A DNA stretch of 64,000 nucleotides, from contig NZ_RBLJ01000005.1 of assembly GCF_003634575.1 (NCBI RefSeq), positions 310,001-374,000 on the forward strand, given 5' to 3'. The stretch is from Photorhabdus asymbiotica (lineage in GTDB: Bacteria > Pseudomonadota > Gammaproteobacteria > Enterobacterales > Enterobacteriaceae). Positions 18,902 to 27,899 of the stretch are shown piece after piece. Both the position numbers and the translations under genes were made by a program. The notes beneath the pieces were generated by a model that was not told the origin of the DNA, searched no databases, and was given only the letters and a program-made list of their open reading frames with translations. Positions within the stretch are counted from its first letter, which is position 1; each line of letters opens with the position of its first letter.

Positions 18902-20491
18902 TTAAACTGCAACAAATTCTACCTTCCAGCAACGCGAATCACTGATATATAGGCTATGTTTATTAGCATTAGGATCAAATGCAAAATCAATAATAAGTTC
19001 AGTTCTCGGGGAGAAATAACTATTCCCATGAATCCGTCGCAAAACTTCTTTTTTACTAGGATAGATAATCCCACCAATAGCAATCCCATCACCAGATGAT
19101 ATAATATCAACCATCGCCTCTGTTTCGTGACTATAATATTTCCCTAATAATAGCTTAATATCGATATTCTCTTCATCTTTCATTTTTTTAAAATAAAAAA
19201 CGTTACCATTTTCATCAATCTTTTCCAACGCGATAACGCTGTTATTTTCAACAATGGGTCTGAACTTAATTACACCTCCTTGCTCTTGGAATGTACCGTC
19301 AACATTAAAGATGATTGGTTTACCTTCTTCTAACAAATTACTTAACAAATAAACATCTTCTTTGGTAATAATATAAGGATAAGACTCTATCCCTCGAAAA
19401 ATACCAGTGATATCAATATCACTAGTTAGGCAATGCGGTTTTTCTGGCTTAATACCAGTGTTAAACAATATATCAATATTCTTATCCACCCATTTAGCAA
19501 CATTAACATTTGTTGCAGAAGTAATCGCGATGCCTAATTTAGCATCTGGTAAAATAACAATATTAGCTCTGAAGCCAGCATAAGTACCACTGTGGTGTAT
19601 TATCCTTTGCCCTTCGCGTTGGTCGATATCCAAACCGTAAGCATACTTATTTCGATTGCCATTAGTTAAATCTGGTGTACGGGATAATTGAGGCAACAGC
19701 TCCTGAACAATAGATGGCGAATAAAATGCCCTAATCCAACGACACAAGTCATTCACAGTGGAATGAACCGCTGCACTACCTACCACAGAATTATTGATAT
19801 CGCTTCTTATCCACTGGTGTGAATCTTCGTTATAAGTGTAACCCATTGCTCGATTAGGGATAATCTCAGTTATATCGTCACAAATAAGGGTATCTTTCAT
19901 CTTTAATGGGGCAAAAACATTTTCTTCTGCATATTTCCTCAGCGTCTGACCTGAAACCACGCTGATTATTTCCCCCAGAAAATGATAGCCCGTGTTGCTA
20001 TAAAGACTATATTCCCCTGGAGTAAAGCTAAGTTCCTGTTGCCTGTGGGCCAGTTTTCTGACTAAATCAGCATTGCAGTAGTCAAAATCTGAGTTTTTAC
20101 CTGCCAGATTATAAAGTAAAAATATATCCCGTAACCCGCTGGTATGGTGAATAAGATGCTCAATAGTAATATCAGAAAAACGCGCAGGAAAATCATCCAA
20201 ATATTTCCCGACCTTATCCTTGACGCTGAGCTTTCCTTCTTTCTCCAACAAAGCAATACAAAAAGCCGTGAATTGTTTTGAGGCACTCGCCAAATAGAAT
20301 TTAGTATCAGGCTGTATAGCAACAGCATGTTCAATGCTAGCTTGTCCGATATGACGCTGATAAATCGTTTCATCACCGTGGGTAACAGCAACCGCGAGAG
20401 CACCACCCTTTTTTTTATCTTCAATATTAACCAGTTCGTCTATTTTCTTAATAAACAATTTAATATTATCTGTAGATATCGCTGATTCCAT
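18902..20491 (-). CDS. Serine beta-lactamase-fold hydrolase, tandem copy 4
   Basis: This 529-residue paralogue is the upstream-most of the array and is more diverged than copies 2 and 3. The active-site elements persist: SASK (in YLASASKQF), YSN (LYSNTGYHFLGEI) and HSG (IIHHSGTYAGF). The Val-to-Ala change inside SxxK leaves Ser and Lys intact. It has no export signal. A GGGA ribosome-binding site precedes the ATG, and a degenerate Fur-like box lies 109 bases upstream. All four copies share the N-terminal opening (IS..NIKLF or similar), so they descend from one gene. Confidence 0.82.
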   Translation of the reverse strand: MESAISTDNIKLFIKKIDELVNIEDKKKGGALAVAVTHGDETIYQRHIGQASIEHAVAIQPDTKFYLASASKQFTAFCIALLEKEGKLSVKDKVGKYLDDFPARFSDITIEHLIHHTSGLRDIFLLYNLAGKNSDFDYCNADLVRKLAHRQQELSFTPGEYSLYSNTGYHFLGEIISVVSGQTLRKYAEENVFAPLKMKDTLICDDITEIIPNRAMGYTYNEDSHQWIRSDINNSVVGSAAVHSTVNDLCRWIRAFYSPSIVQELLPQLSRTPDLTNGNRNKYAYGLDIDQREGQRIIHHSGTYAGFRANIVILPDAKLGIAITSATNVNVAKWVDKNIDILFNTGIKPEKPHCLTSDIDITGIFRGIESYPYIITKEDVYLLSNLLEEGKPIIFNVDGTFQEQGGVIKFRPIVENNSVIALEKIDENGNVFYFKKMKDEENIDIKLLLGKYYSHETEAMVDIISSGDGIAIGGIIYPSKKEVLRRIHGNSYFSPRTELIIDFAFDPNANKHSLYISDSRCWKVEFVAV

Positions 20492-20599
20492 TATTAATTC
20501 CCTAATAATTTAACGTTATACAAACATGACTCATATATGCAATTTGGTAATACGATATATGCGGGCAGTACTGTAAAGTGGAAATAGACAACATCCAAG

Positions 20600-20614
20600 T
20601 AATAACGGTTATCA
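20600..20614. promoter_or_regulatory. Degenerate Fur-like box upstream of copy 4
   Basis: TAATAACGGTTATCA matches the Fur 7-1-7 consensus with three mismatches. It sits at the same relative position as the better site upstream of copy 3, within homologous flanking sequence that also shares GGGCAGTACTGTAA further downstream. Confidence 0.35.
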
Positions 20615-20706
20615 TTTAATATGTAAGGAACAATACAAAGCAATTGGGGTTCTAAAATCCACGAATGAACTACGGCCAGGCTGATTACAACCCGGCAAAT
20701 ACAAGT

Positions 20707-21588
20707 TTATTCAGTAGAAAGCGATATTTTCTTTGTACGAAAGACCAAGATTAGCCCAGACAAGATAGCAACCATACCCAGCAAACTTAAATCAGGCAAC
20801 GAATTTCCCAAAAACAAATAGTCCATTACAGCCGTAACCCCAGGAACAAGATAAAACAGACTTGTCACATTCACTAAATTACCCGCTTGAATAAGCCGGT
20901 AAAGTAATAATTGAGCCACAACAGAAATGACTAATCCAAGCCATAACAACGAAATAATAAAGCCAGGCACCAGCTGAAATTCAAAAGGCTGAAAAGGAAC
21001 AAATAGTAAGCAAAGCAGTAGGCTAACACCATATTGTAGAGGTAAAACTACAGAAGGAGCTTGATGAATTCGTTTCTGTAAAATCGCACCGATACTCATA
21101 CAAGCCAGTGCAACCAAAGCAAAAGTAATACCGGCCAGAGAGAATCTGGACAGCACAAGACTTTGATACACTACTAATATCAAACCCAGCAGCGCTAACA
21201 ATAAACCCGCCAAACGTACAGCCGAAAAACGGCGCTCGATGACTAACAATGTAATAATCGGTTGAATTCCCATTACTGTAGCCAGAACTCCGGGGGTAAT
21301 CCCATTGTCCAACGCAAAAAAATAACAAATAGAATAACCACCTATTAGCAGAACGCCGGTACTGGCTACTTGTTTACGCGTACCCTGTTCAGGCAAGAAA
21401 TGGCCCTTACGCCCGAATAATAATCCCAAAAATATCAAAAAAATAAGCGCAACAGCAAAACGCATTAAGAGAATCGCAAATGCGGTACTATGGTCAAGTC
21501 CCCACCGCGAAAAAATCGCACCACTGCTCCACAATAAAACAAACAGCAAAGTCGAGCCATAAGAGACCCATAGGGCTTTAGAAATCAT
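20707..21588 (-). CDS. EamA/DMT-superfamily exporter
   Basis: This hydrophobic protein of about 293 residues has ten predicted transmembrane helices arranged as two EamA repeats (LLFVLLWSSGAIFSRWGLD in repeat 1, ALVALACMSIGAILQKR opening repeat 2). The family exports amino acids and small metabolites across the inner membrane. The ATG at 21588 has AGGTG upstream; a GTG nine bases earlier is an alternative. It follows the amidinotransferase, desaturase and oxygenase genes in the same direction after a 317-base gap. That makes it a candidate exporter or self-resistance gene for their product, although it may have its own promoter. Confidence 0.82.
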   Translation of the reverse strand: MISKALWVSYGSTLLFVLLWSSGAIFSRWGLDHSTAFAILLMRFAVALIFLIFLGLLFGRKGHFLPEQGTRKQVASTGVLLIGGYSICYFFALDNGITPGVLATVMGIQPIITLLVIERRFSAVRLAGLLLALLGLILVVYQSLVLSRFSLAGITFALVALACMSIGAILQKRIHQAPSVVLPLQYGVSLLLCLLFVPFQPFEFQLVPGFIISLLWLGLVISVVAQLLLYRLIQAGNLVNVTSLFYLVPGVTAVMDYLFLGNSLPDLSLLGMVAILSGLILVFRTKKISLSTE

Positions 21589-21905
21589 CGGAATCACACC
21601 TATCTTACGTTTTAACTAAGCCAGTACACAAATCTGGCAACACATTGCATGCAAACCATCTCTTAGAAACAAGAGTATTACACAGTTATATATAGATAAT
21701 AAAGGAAGTGGCAGTGGAGCAAGGGGAGAAGTGAAAAAATGCATGTACAATCTACTGCTGTTAATGCTAAGCCAGTAGATGCAATCAGTGTACATGCAAG
21801 TAATAACATAGCATTCGTCTTATAATATTCTAAATTAATCATTTAAATGTAGATGCATATCTCGCTATGGTCAAATATCTGTGGGACTATTTTCAATATC
21901 ATGAT
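21589..21905. other. Intergenic region between transporter and oxygenase genes
   Basis: No open frame with a ribosome-binding site was seen. The gap is large enough for a separate promoter for the EamA transporter gene, so co-transcription with the oxygenase is not assured. Confidence 0.4.
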
Positions 21906-22781
21906 TTATGTCCACCAGACAAGATCGCCATTTTGCTGCACTCCCATAAAACAAGTCACAAGCAATCGTCGTTCTGGTGCAGATATAGCATTACCATTCA
22001 ATACTGCATGTACTAAATTTCCATTCAGCAATACCAAATCCCCCGCCTTAATATTGATCACCATGTTTGCATGATTTTCCAGTAATTCTACTGGATAGGG
22101 AAAACCACTGTAAGTTAAACCAAGGGCACTACGTGATTGGTTGTCGGGTTGAATATTCCATACTTTTAATTGCCCCCCATTTTGGGGAACATCAGCGTAA
22201 AAATTTACCGCCATGACACGATTAATTTGTTGGACCTCAAAATCGCTCTGACGTGGATCGCTCAGCTGTGCAAGATCATCATGAGGTAATAACAGGAATT
22301 CACCGAAATTATTCCAATACACAATTTTTACATTACCCGCAGCAACACCATGATACATAGCAGGACGCGTTACCTGAGGGTTATCCCCACTAAAATGTGT
22401 TATTTGCTCTATGAAACGATCAATTGGATTGATCGTATCCTGGAAAATCTCACTAATTGCCGGGCGGAAATTTTCTACTTCTTCTATATATTGGCGGGTA
22501 TTTTTTTCAATATGGGATGCCCCGATAAAATATCCCTCAACACCATCAATACCATCAATACCATCTCCGTAACGGGGAGTAAGTGCTGAAGAACGCCAAA
22601 AATTCTCAATTATTTTCTTTCTTTGTTCTGGTAAAAGAAAATGGTTAATCCGACAAACGGCAAGATGACCATCCAGAAGATCAGAAACTGCATTCATAGA
22701 TATATTATTTGATGTTTCGTATACAATAAATTCTGACTTTGCCAGCTTTGTTCCCCTAATGCCGAATTTTTCTTGCATCAT
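21906..22781 (-). CDS. 2-oxoglutarate/Fe(II)-dependent oxygenase
   Basis: This 291-residue protein has a jelly-roll 2OG-Fe(II) oxygenase pattern. The iron triad is visible as HDD (in FLLLPHDDLAQL), and the distal His is in NGNLVHAVLNG. The 2OG-binding Arg is in APERRLLVTCFMG. The intact Asp in HxD indicates a hydroxylase or desaturase rather than a halogenase. AAGGAG lies six bases before the ATG. It starts 50 bases after the desaturase stop and so probably shares the transcript with the amidinotransferase. The substrate could be a free or guanidino-modified amino acid; this is inference. Confidence 0.75.
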   Translation of the reverse strand: MMQEKFGIRGTKLAKSEFIVYETSNNISMNAVSDLLDGHLAVCRINHFLLPEQRKKIIENFWRSSALTPRYGDGIDGIDGVEGYFIGASHIEKNTRQYIEEVENFRPAISEIFQDTINPIDRFIEQITHFSGDNPQVTRPAMYHGVAAGNVKIVYWNNFGEFLLLPHDDLAQLSDPRQSDFEVQQINRVMAVNFYADVPQNGGQLKVWNIQPDNQSRSALGLTYSGFPYPVELLENHANMVINIKAGDLVLLNGNLVHAVLNGNAISAPERRLLVTCFMGVQQNGDLVWWT

Positions 22782-22831
22782 AGCAGACTCCTTCGTCAGA
22801 CTCTGTATAAAGCTTATATAATTAACTGGAA

Positions 22832-23788
22832 CTATTTTTTATTTATAGACCTATGCAATAAAGGTCTACGCTTGTGTAAAAAACCCAATATTGCAGGTAC
22901 TGGGCTGACAATCCTTTCCTGTGCAGAAAGCTTGGTTGAATATTTTTGACGTAGATCAGGTAACGACTTCCAATGAGTGTTGCCTGAAATATGATGTTCC
23001 TGATGATAACCATCATTAAATGTCAATAAATTATAAATTCGTCCATAATAACTGACTGAATTTGCAAACCTGTTCTCCGGCTGAGCCCCATAATGCTCAT
23101 AATAGTTTTGTATATTGACCAGAACAAAGGAAAAATAGAGAGCAGGTAAATAGCAAAATAAAACCCATTTCCAGGATAAGGTGAATAAAATAATAACCCA
23201 CACCGCCTGAAATAATCGATCTAATCTCAATTGTAATAACTCTTCAACTTTCCTCTTCCTATCCATCGAAAGGAGTTTTTCATATCCTTTATCAGCTTTA
23301 CTAAGCGGTTTTTGCCAAATAAATATAGCCCAGAACATACGAACAAAACTGTTATATAGAGTGAATATTCCACCAAGGGCAGAATAGTTCCAAAGAGTAC
23401 TGTGCTCCCCTATCTCTTTTCCATTTATAAAAGTAGAAGAAGTATCTTGTGGTCCACTTTCACCAACTCCCCGGTCGTTATTATATTTATGGTGATTACG
23501 AACATGGGACAAATGATAAGCCTGTACAGACTGCCCAATATTCATTGAATTCAGGATAGACACAAACATATTCACGGTTCGAGAAACAAACCAGGGAGTA
23601 TGGCTAAAAAAATGTGATATCACTATTATGTTGTAGGTTGTCATCAGTGTCAGCAACACAATGTTGCCCAACCAACCCATAATAGTGAAATTATCCCAAT
23701 ATACAACCAGAGTAACAGTGGCTATCGTATGCAAGATACTTAATATAAACATTACCGAATCCCAATAAGAATATCGCCAGATAGCCAT
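22832..23788 (-). CDS. Membrane fatty-acid-desaturase-family di-iron enzyme
   Basis: This 318-residue integral membrane protein has the three histidine boxes of the fatty acid desaturase/hydroxylase family: HFFSH near residue 57, HVRNHH (HxxxHH type) near residue 93, and HQEHH near residue 262. Four or more hydrophobic helices surround them. It starts eight bases after the amidinotransferase stop with AGGAG before the ATG, so the two are one operon. A DesI-like desaturase similarly accompanies the amidinotransferase AmtA in the Pseudomonas phaseolotoxin cluster. The substrate, a lipid or an amino-acid derivative, is not deducible. Confidence 0.82.
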   Translation of the reverse strand: MAIWRYSYWDSVMFILSILHTIATVTLVVYWDNFTIMGWLGNIVLLTLMTTYNIIVISHFFSHTPWFVSRTVNMFVSILNSMNIGQSVQAYHLSHVRNHHKYNNDRGVGESGPQDTSSTFINGKEIGEHSTLWNYSALGGIFTLYNSFVRMFWAIFIWQKPLSKADKGYEKLLSMDRKRKVEELLQLRLDRLFQAVWVIILFTLSWKWVLFCYLPALYFSFVLVNIQNYYEHYGAQPENRFANSVSYYGRIYNLLTFNDGYHQEHHISGNTHWKSLPDLRQKYSTKLSAQERIVSPVPAILGFLHKRRPLLHRSINKK

Positions 23789-23796
23789 AGCTGCTC

Positions 23797-24897
23797 CTAG
23801 TTAAAATAAGACTGTAAAATTCCGCGTCGCCTTACATCCACTGTTGCGCAATGGAAAGAACCCCCGAAGGAGTTAAAATTCCTGAAATTACATGGAATCG
23901 GAGTAAAGCCCCAACGTTTCATCGCCGCAATCATTGGTTCATCTTGCTTTTCAACAATGACTCGTTTTTCATCCAACATCAGAATATTCATGTTGATCCA
24001 TTTACTGGTCATATACAGCGGATGCTCATCAGGAATAACCGGTTCAGGGGCACATAACACATCCCATCCTTTAAATAGTTCAGGAATCTTTAACACCTTT
24101 TCTGGATTAATCAGCAGTTTTCCAGGTGCCATCGGGAAAAACGTCGCATCAATGTGCATAGGGCTATCATCGTTAAATTCAAAAACGTGAATACGATAAT
24201 CATCACCTATATGACGACGAAGCCATTCGATACCAAATTCATTAGTCACATGGCTCTTTTGCGCAATAATATCTCGCCCACAACGGATAAAGTCCGCAGC
24301 ATCAAATGTCGGTTCAAATTCAGTCACCGCAAGACGAGTACTATCCTTACCATCAGGCTTATACCATTCAAAATCATATTGTTCATCTATTAACTGTGGT
24401 TTTGGCCCTGAGCTCCATCTCGCTCCTTGCTTAAAGTAATCTTTAAGTAAAGTTTTATATGCCGCGGTTTCAAAATAACGGGAACGCCATGCCAGCGGGC
24501 ATTCAATAATATCATCACCAATAACTAACAGGGAATCACGAGGCATTGCACAATATAGTCCTGTGCTGCTCCAACCGGGCGCCCCAAATACCTGAGATTG
24601 ATCCTGAGGCTCAGGTCGACGTACTTTAACACCTTCACTTTCGAGAATATGAACAAACTCTTCTAACTCTCTGGACGCTGCCTCAATCCGCTCTTTTGGA
24701 AATGACCGGCCAGCATTCCGATGAAAAGTCTCAATCTGATTCGGTGGTAATACCGGCTCTATCGCCATATGCCAGCCAGGAAATCTGGCACCATCAACAG
24801 CACCAACAATCACCTCTTCGAGTGGGTCCCATTCGTTAAAAGAATTAACTGGGGAAGAAATCTTACTATCACTATCTATTAAATTTGGATCAAGCAT
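23797..24897 (-). CDS. Arginine:glycine amidinotransferase-like enzyme
   Basis: This 366-residue enzyme belongs to the AGAT family, which moves the amidino group of arginine to an amine acceptor. The triad is complete: Asp199 in EPTFDAADFIRCGRDI, His248 in PMHIDATF and Cys350 in GGSFHCATVDVRRRG, all strikingly like vertebrate AGAT (GATM). N-terminal FNEWDPLEEVIVGAVDGARFP is also typical. The ATG at 24897 has AGGAGAAG upstream and is preferred to the in-frame codon at 24933. Possible products are guanidinoacetate, homoarginine or another guanidino precursor. Its desaturase and oxygenase neighbours point to specialised metabolism. Confidence 0.85.
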   Translation of the reverse strand: MLDPNLIDSDSKISSPVNSFNEWDPLEEVIVGAVDGARFPGWHMAIEPVLPPNQIETFHRNAGRSFPKERIEAASRELEEFVHILESEGVKVRRPEPQDQSQVFGAPGWSSTGLYCAMPRDSLLVIGDDIIECPLAWRSRYFETAAYKTLLKDYFKQGARWSSGPKPQLIDEQYDFEWYKPDGKDSTRLAVTEFEPTFDAADFIRCGRDIIAQKSHVTNEFGIEWLRRHIGDDYRIHVFEFNDDSPMHIDATFFPMAPGKLLINPEKVLKIPELFKGWDVLCAPEPVIPDEHPLYMTSKWINMNILMLDEKRVIVEKQDEPMIAAMKRWGFTPIPCNFRNFNSFGGSFHCATVDVRRRGILQSYFN

Positions 24898-25402
24898 GTC
24901 TTCTCCTGATATCTGAATATTATGTCGCCTCAAAACTATATTAACTGTATTAATTGCGACCCTAACACCATCAATAACGACTCCTTAGTTTAAATATGCA
25001 GTCATGCGTAATATTATTAGATTACGTATCTTTCTGTTTAAAAATTCAATAACTATGACTTCCTCATGGTTAATAAATTTAGTCAAAGATCACAAAATTG
25101 GTTATTTAAAATAGTAAAAAAAATGTTAAAAATTTTATTTTTTCACCACAAGACATTAAATGACAGTAATAATATACCGAAACAACTTTATATATAAACC
25201 TAACTCAACGTTATAAACTTGTCTGCATGCAATAATATATGGACATTTAAATTTGTAAAGGAATTAAATCTAAATATTATAAAACCAAGATAATGTTATT
25301 ATTTGCAATATCATTATTACTGTTAAAACATTACCACAAATAAACCACAATTTATTTATAAGATATTATTTTTCAAAATTATATAATTTACTCCAATAGA
25401 AA
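24898..25402. other. AT-rich promoter region of the amidinotransferase operon
   Basis: No coding potential was seen. The region is very AT-rich and must hold the promoter of the amidinotransferase-desaturase-oxygenase transcript. No recognisable operator could be assigned. Confidence 0.4.
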
Positions 25403-25434
25403 CAGGCAGAACGTTAATATAACTATTCTGCCTG
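25403..25434 (-). terminator. Hairpin of the CAGGCAGAA family
   Basis: CAGGCAGAA ... TTCTGCCTG is the same hairpin found after the hydrolase paralogues, with related flanking sequence on its right side. It is 140 bases downstream of the small gene at 25575 and may be its terminator. Confidence 0.5.
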
Positions 25435-25574
25435 GAGTTAAGTGCATATAATAGAAAACATATCTAGGATTATAATAAAATCAATTTTATTTGATTATAT
25501 CATTAAAACCAAACTCAGTTCTTCTACTGAATATATTATTCCATGCACTTATTCAGAGATTTAATAAATACTTA

Positions 25575-25880
25575 TTAAATCTCTACACCTACTATATATT
25601 TTATCTTAGTAAGATTGCTTTTCGCAATTTTTACTTTCACGTCTAGTTTTTCATGAAGAACACGTAAAAGAGAAAGATAGAGCAGCACAATCTTCTCTTT
25701 ATCTTTATCTCCATCAACCACTAATAGATGAAAATCATCAACAACACCTAAAATATTCAAACTAACAATGACTGAACTGGGTGACAGAATATCAATATTG
25801 ACTTTCTCTACCTTACCTACCCTAAGCTCATCATCTACAATCAGCTCTTCATGTAACAAAATATCTTTCTTAATCATCAT
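25575..25880 (-). CDS. Hypothetical protein (101 aa)
   Basis: The start at 25880 (MMIKKDILLHEEL) has GGAG nine bases upstream and is preferred to the ATG at 25895. The protein alternates short charged and hydrophobic beta-like stretches (LRVGKVEKVNIDI, SSVIVSLNILGVVDDF, VKVKIAKSNLTKIKYIVG). There is no signal peptide, membrane helix or recognised motif. It stands alone in AT-rich DNA and is followed by the same hairpin as the hydrolase array. I do not recognise the family. Confidence 0.5.
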   Translation of the reverse strand: MMIKKDILLHEELIVDDELRVGKVEKVNIDILSPSSVIVSLNILGVVDDFHLLVVDGDKDKEKIVLLYLSLLRVLHEKLDVKVKIAKSNLTKIKYIVGVEI

Positions 25881-26379
25881 AATTATAAACTCCACAATTT
25901 AATATAACCAATTGATAAATAACTAATATTATTCCAACATACAAACAATTAGCTATTTATCTTGCCCATATAAAATTACAACCATTTTCACTAGAAAATA
26001 AGTGCCTATCAGGAATTTATCCAATATTTAGATAATATATACAGCATTTTTGATGCCATATTGATGCTTTATCTAATACATATAACTATAGATGCCATTA
26101 ATGTATTGTCAATAAAATAAAAAAATAAATTTAATTAATTTAAAATCAATGTTTTATTAGACAAAATAAATAAAAAAGATACTACATCCTGTCATGGATA
26201 TAATATCTCGTTAATTTTTTCCATCGAACATAATGACAGATATAAATGATAATGAGAAATAACTCTGCTATTTCCCTCTACGATATAAAAGGTAATATCT
26301 CAAAAACAATAAACAGTTTAACATTATATTTCATGGAAATTACAAGCGGGATATTAATCATGTCATTATTTATACGAAG
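25881..26379. other. AT-rich intergenic region left of ERIC element 2
   Basis: The stretch is extremely AT-rich. A short open frame from 26246 runs into the ERIC element but has no convincing ribosome-binding site, so no gene is called. Confidence 0.4.
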
Positions 26380-26506
26380 TATACCCGTTATCTTTCAAGT
26401 TGCCTCTTTGTTGGCTGCACTCACTCACCCCAGTCACATAGTTATCTATGCTCCCGGGGATTCGCTCTCTTGCCGTCGCGAAGCATCTTGAAATCCATAG
26501 GGTATA
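26380..26506. repeat. ERIC element 2 (127 bp)
   Basis: This full-length element is bounded by TATACCC and GGGTATA, in the orientation opposite to element 1, with the CACCCCAGTCACATAG and CTCCCGGGGATTCG core. It lies in AT-rich DNA. Confidence 0.92.
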
Positions 26507-26822
26507 TTATAATGACATCTCATTTCCTCCATTATAATAACAAAAATATAAAATAAATATCATGTAATTATCTTATTATTAAATGAATTATAAATCATTA
26601 ATTATCAATTTGTTATTTATATATATTTTCATTGCTAAATTAAATATAATCATTCACCATGAAATAAATTTACTTTAATCAAATGAAATATAGTGTTAAT
26701 AATTACTACTATACCGAAATAATACTGTCAAAACGTGGTATCCATGTTAACTATACCACGCTTTATCCATTCCCGCCCGAAATAGTAAGCAATGATCTGA
26801 TTATCATGAAAATTACAGCTTC

Positions 26823-27746
26823 TTACCCAGATACTCTGGATAACCAATTCCTTATATCTTCAACAATAGGAGTCACTTGTAAAACACCTTCACTATTCTT
26901 AAATCCATGACTTAGACCTGGATATTGATAAAAGGTAATATTATCTTTCTTTAATTGCTGCTCCATTGCCATAGCTGCACTCACACTAACGGAGTTATCA
27001 TTCAATGTTTGAATAATCAGAATAGGTCTTTTTGTCTGATCTAATACTCTATATTGATTAATACCCAATGAAATTTTCCACCAATTGACTCCATGATTAC
27101 TCATTTCCAGATTATTATTGGTATGTATTCTTTGCTGGAATTCTCTAAATCCTTTCATAGCCTGATTAACATGTTCTGGTGGAACTTCACTCTTTATACT
27201 GTGAATAACATCATCAGCTAAATACCGACCGCCGCCATTTAATGAGATTGTTCTATCAATATAATTAACTTGCGATGTAATTAAATTGGCAACCATTGCC
27301 CCTTCACTTCCACCCAAGATAATGATCTTTTTATATTTATTCTGATTCTTCAGATAACCGATGATCTGAATATAATCCTTAACCCGCTGTTCTGGCGTAT
27401 CTGATTTTATATAAGCCTTAGGACAATCTGAACGCTCACCGGCATCAGACCAGGGAAGTAATGCATCGATACCATATTTTTCCACGGTTAACACATCTGT
27501 ATCTGGATAAATATCGCTGAATGTCTCATTTACAAACTTATTATTGGCTATACTATTACAATCAGAACCTTGTATCAGCACTAATAGGTTTTTACCTCCT
27601 CTTTGCTTAAGATAGTAAGTTATTTCACTACCATCATGACGAAAAAATTGTTTATGCGTACTTGGGTAAACGAAACCTATATAACATGTAAAAATCAGAA
27701 TTGACGTCAAAACCTTCTGCCGCAAATTAAAACAATATGCCTTCAT
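26823..27746 (-). CDS. Exported alpha/beta hydrolase
   Basis: The protein (about 307 residues) begins with a signal-peptide-like segment (KVLTSILIFTCYIGFVYPST) and has an alpha/beta-hydrolase pattern: strand LLVLIQGSD, nucleophile elbow GGSEGAMV (Ser), acid in TLNDNSVS and catalytic His in GLSHGF. It should act in the periplasm or outside the cell. The ATG at 27746 has AAAGGAG six bases upstream; the ATG two codons earlier abuts that site and is unlikely. Related proteins are annotated as prolyl-oligopeptidase-like or acyl-CoA-thioesterase-like hydrolases. The substrate is unknown. Confidence 0.75.
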   Translation of the reverse strand: MKAYCFNLRQKVLTSILIFTCYIGFVYPSTHKQFFRHDGSEITYYLKQRGGKNLLVLIQGSDCNSIANNKFVNETFSDIYPDTDVLTVEKYGIDALLPWSDAGERSDCPKAYIKSDTPEQRVKDYIQIIGYLKNQNKYKKIIILGGSEGAMVANLITSQVNYIDRTISLNGGGRYLADDVIHSIKSEVPPEHVNQAMKGFREFQQRIHTNNNLEMSNHGVNWWKISLGINQYRVLDQTKRPILIIQTLNDNSVSVSAAMAMEQQLKKDNITFYQYPGLSHGFKNSEGVLQVTPIVEDIRNWLSRVSG

Positions 27747-27899
27747 TAACATCTCCTTTAGCTGATATGTTTAAAGACCACAAATCGGCAATATTGTTCC
27801 TGTCAGAAAAATTTTTAAAATTTGAAAACAGGATTCAGCGTTTTTTATCCAGAGTGCTAACTATAATCACTAAAACATCCATACATTTGGAGAGAAGAA

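Noticed and set aside
13475-20491. True class C beta-lactamases conferring antibiotic resistance
   Set aside because: The SxxK and YSN elements are present, but there is no signal peptide, KTG is replaced by H-x-G, and a long C-terminal beta domain follows. Cytosolic peptidase or esterase families fit better.
21906-22781. 2OG-dependent halogenase
   Set aside because: Halogenases replace the Asp of HxD by Ala or Gly. This protein has HDD, so hydroxylation or desaturation is expected.
26246-26491. 81-codon open frame on the plus strand
   Set aside because: Its second half is ERIC-derived sequence and there is no convincing ribosome-binding site or family similarity.
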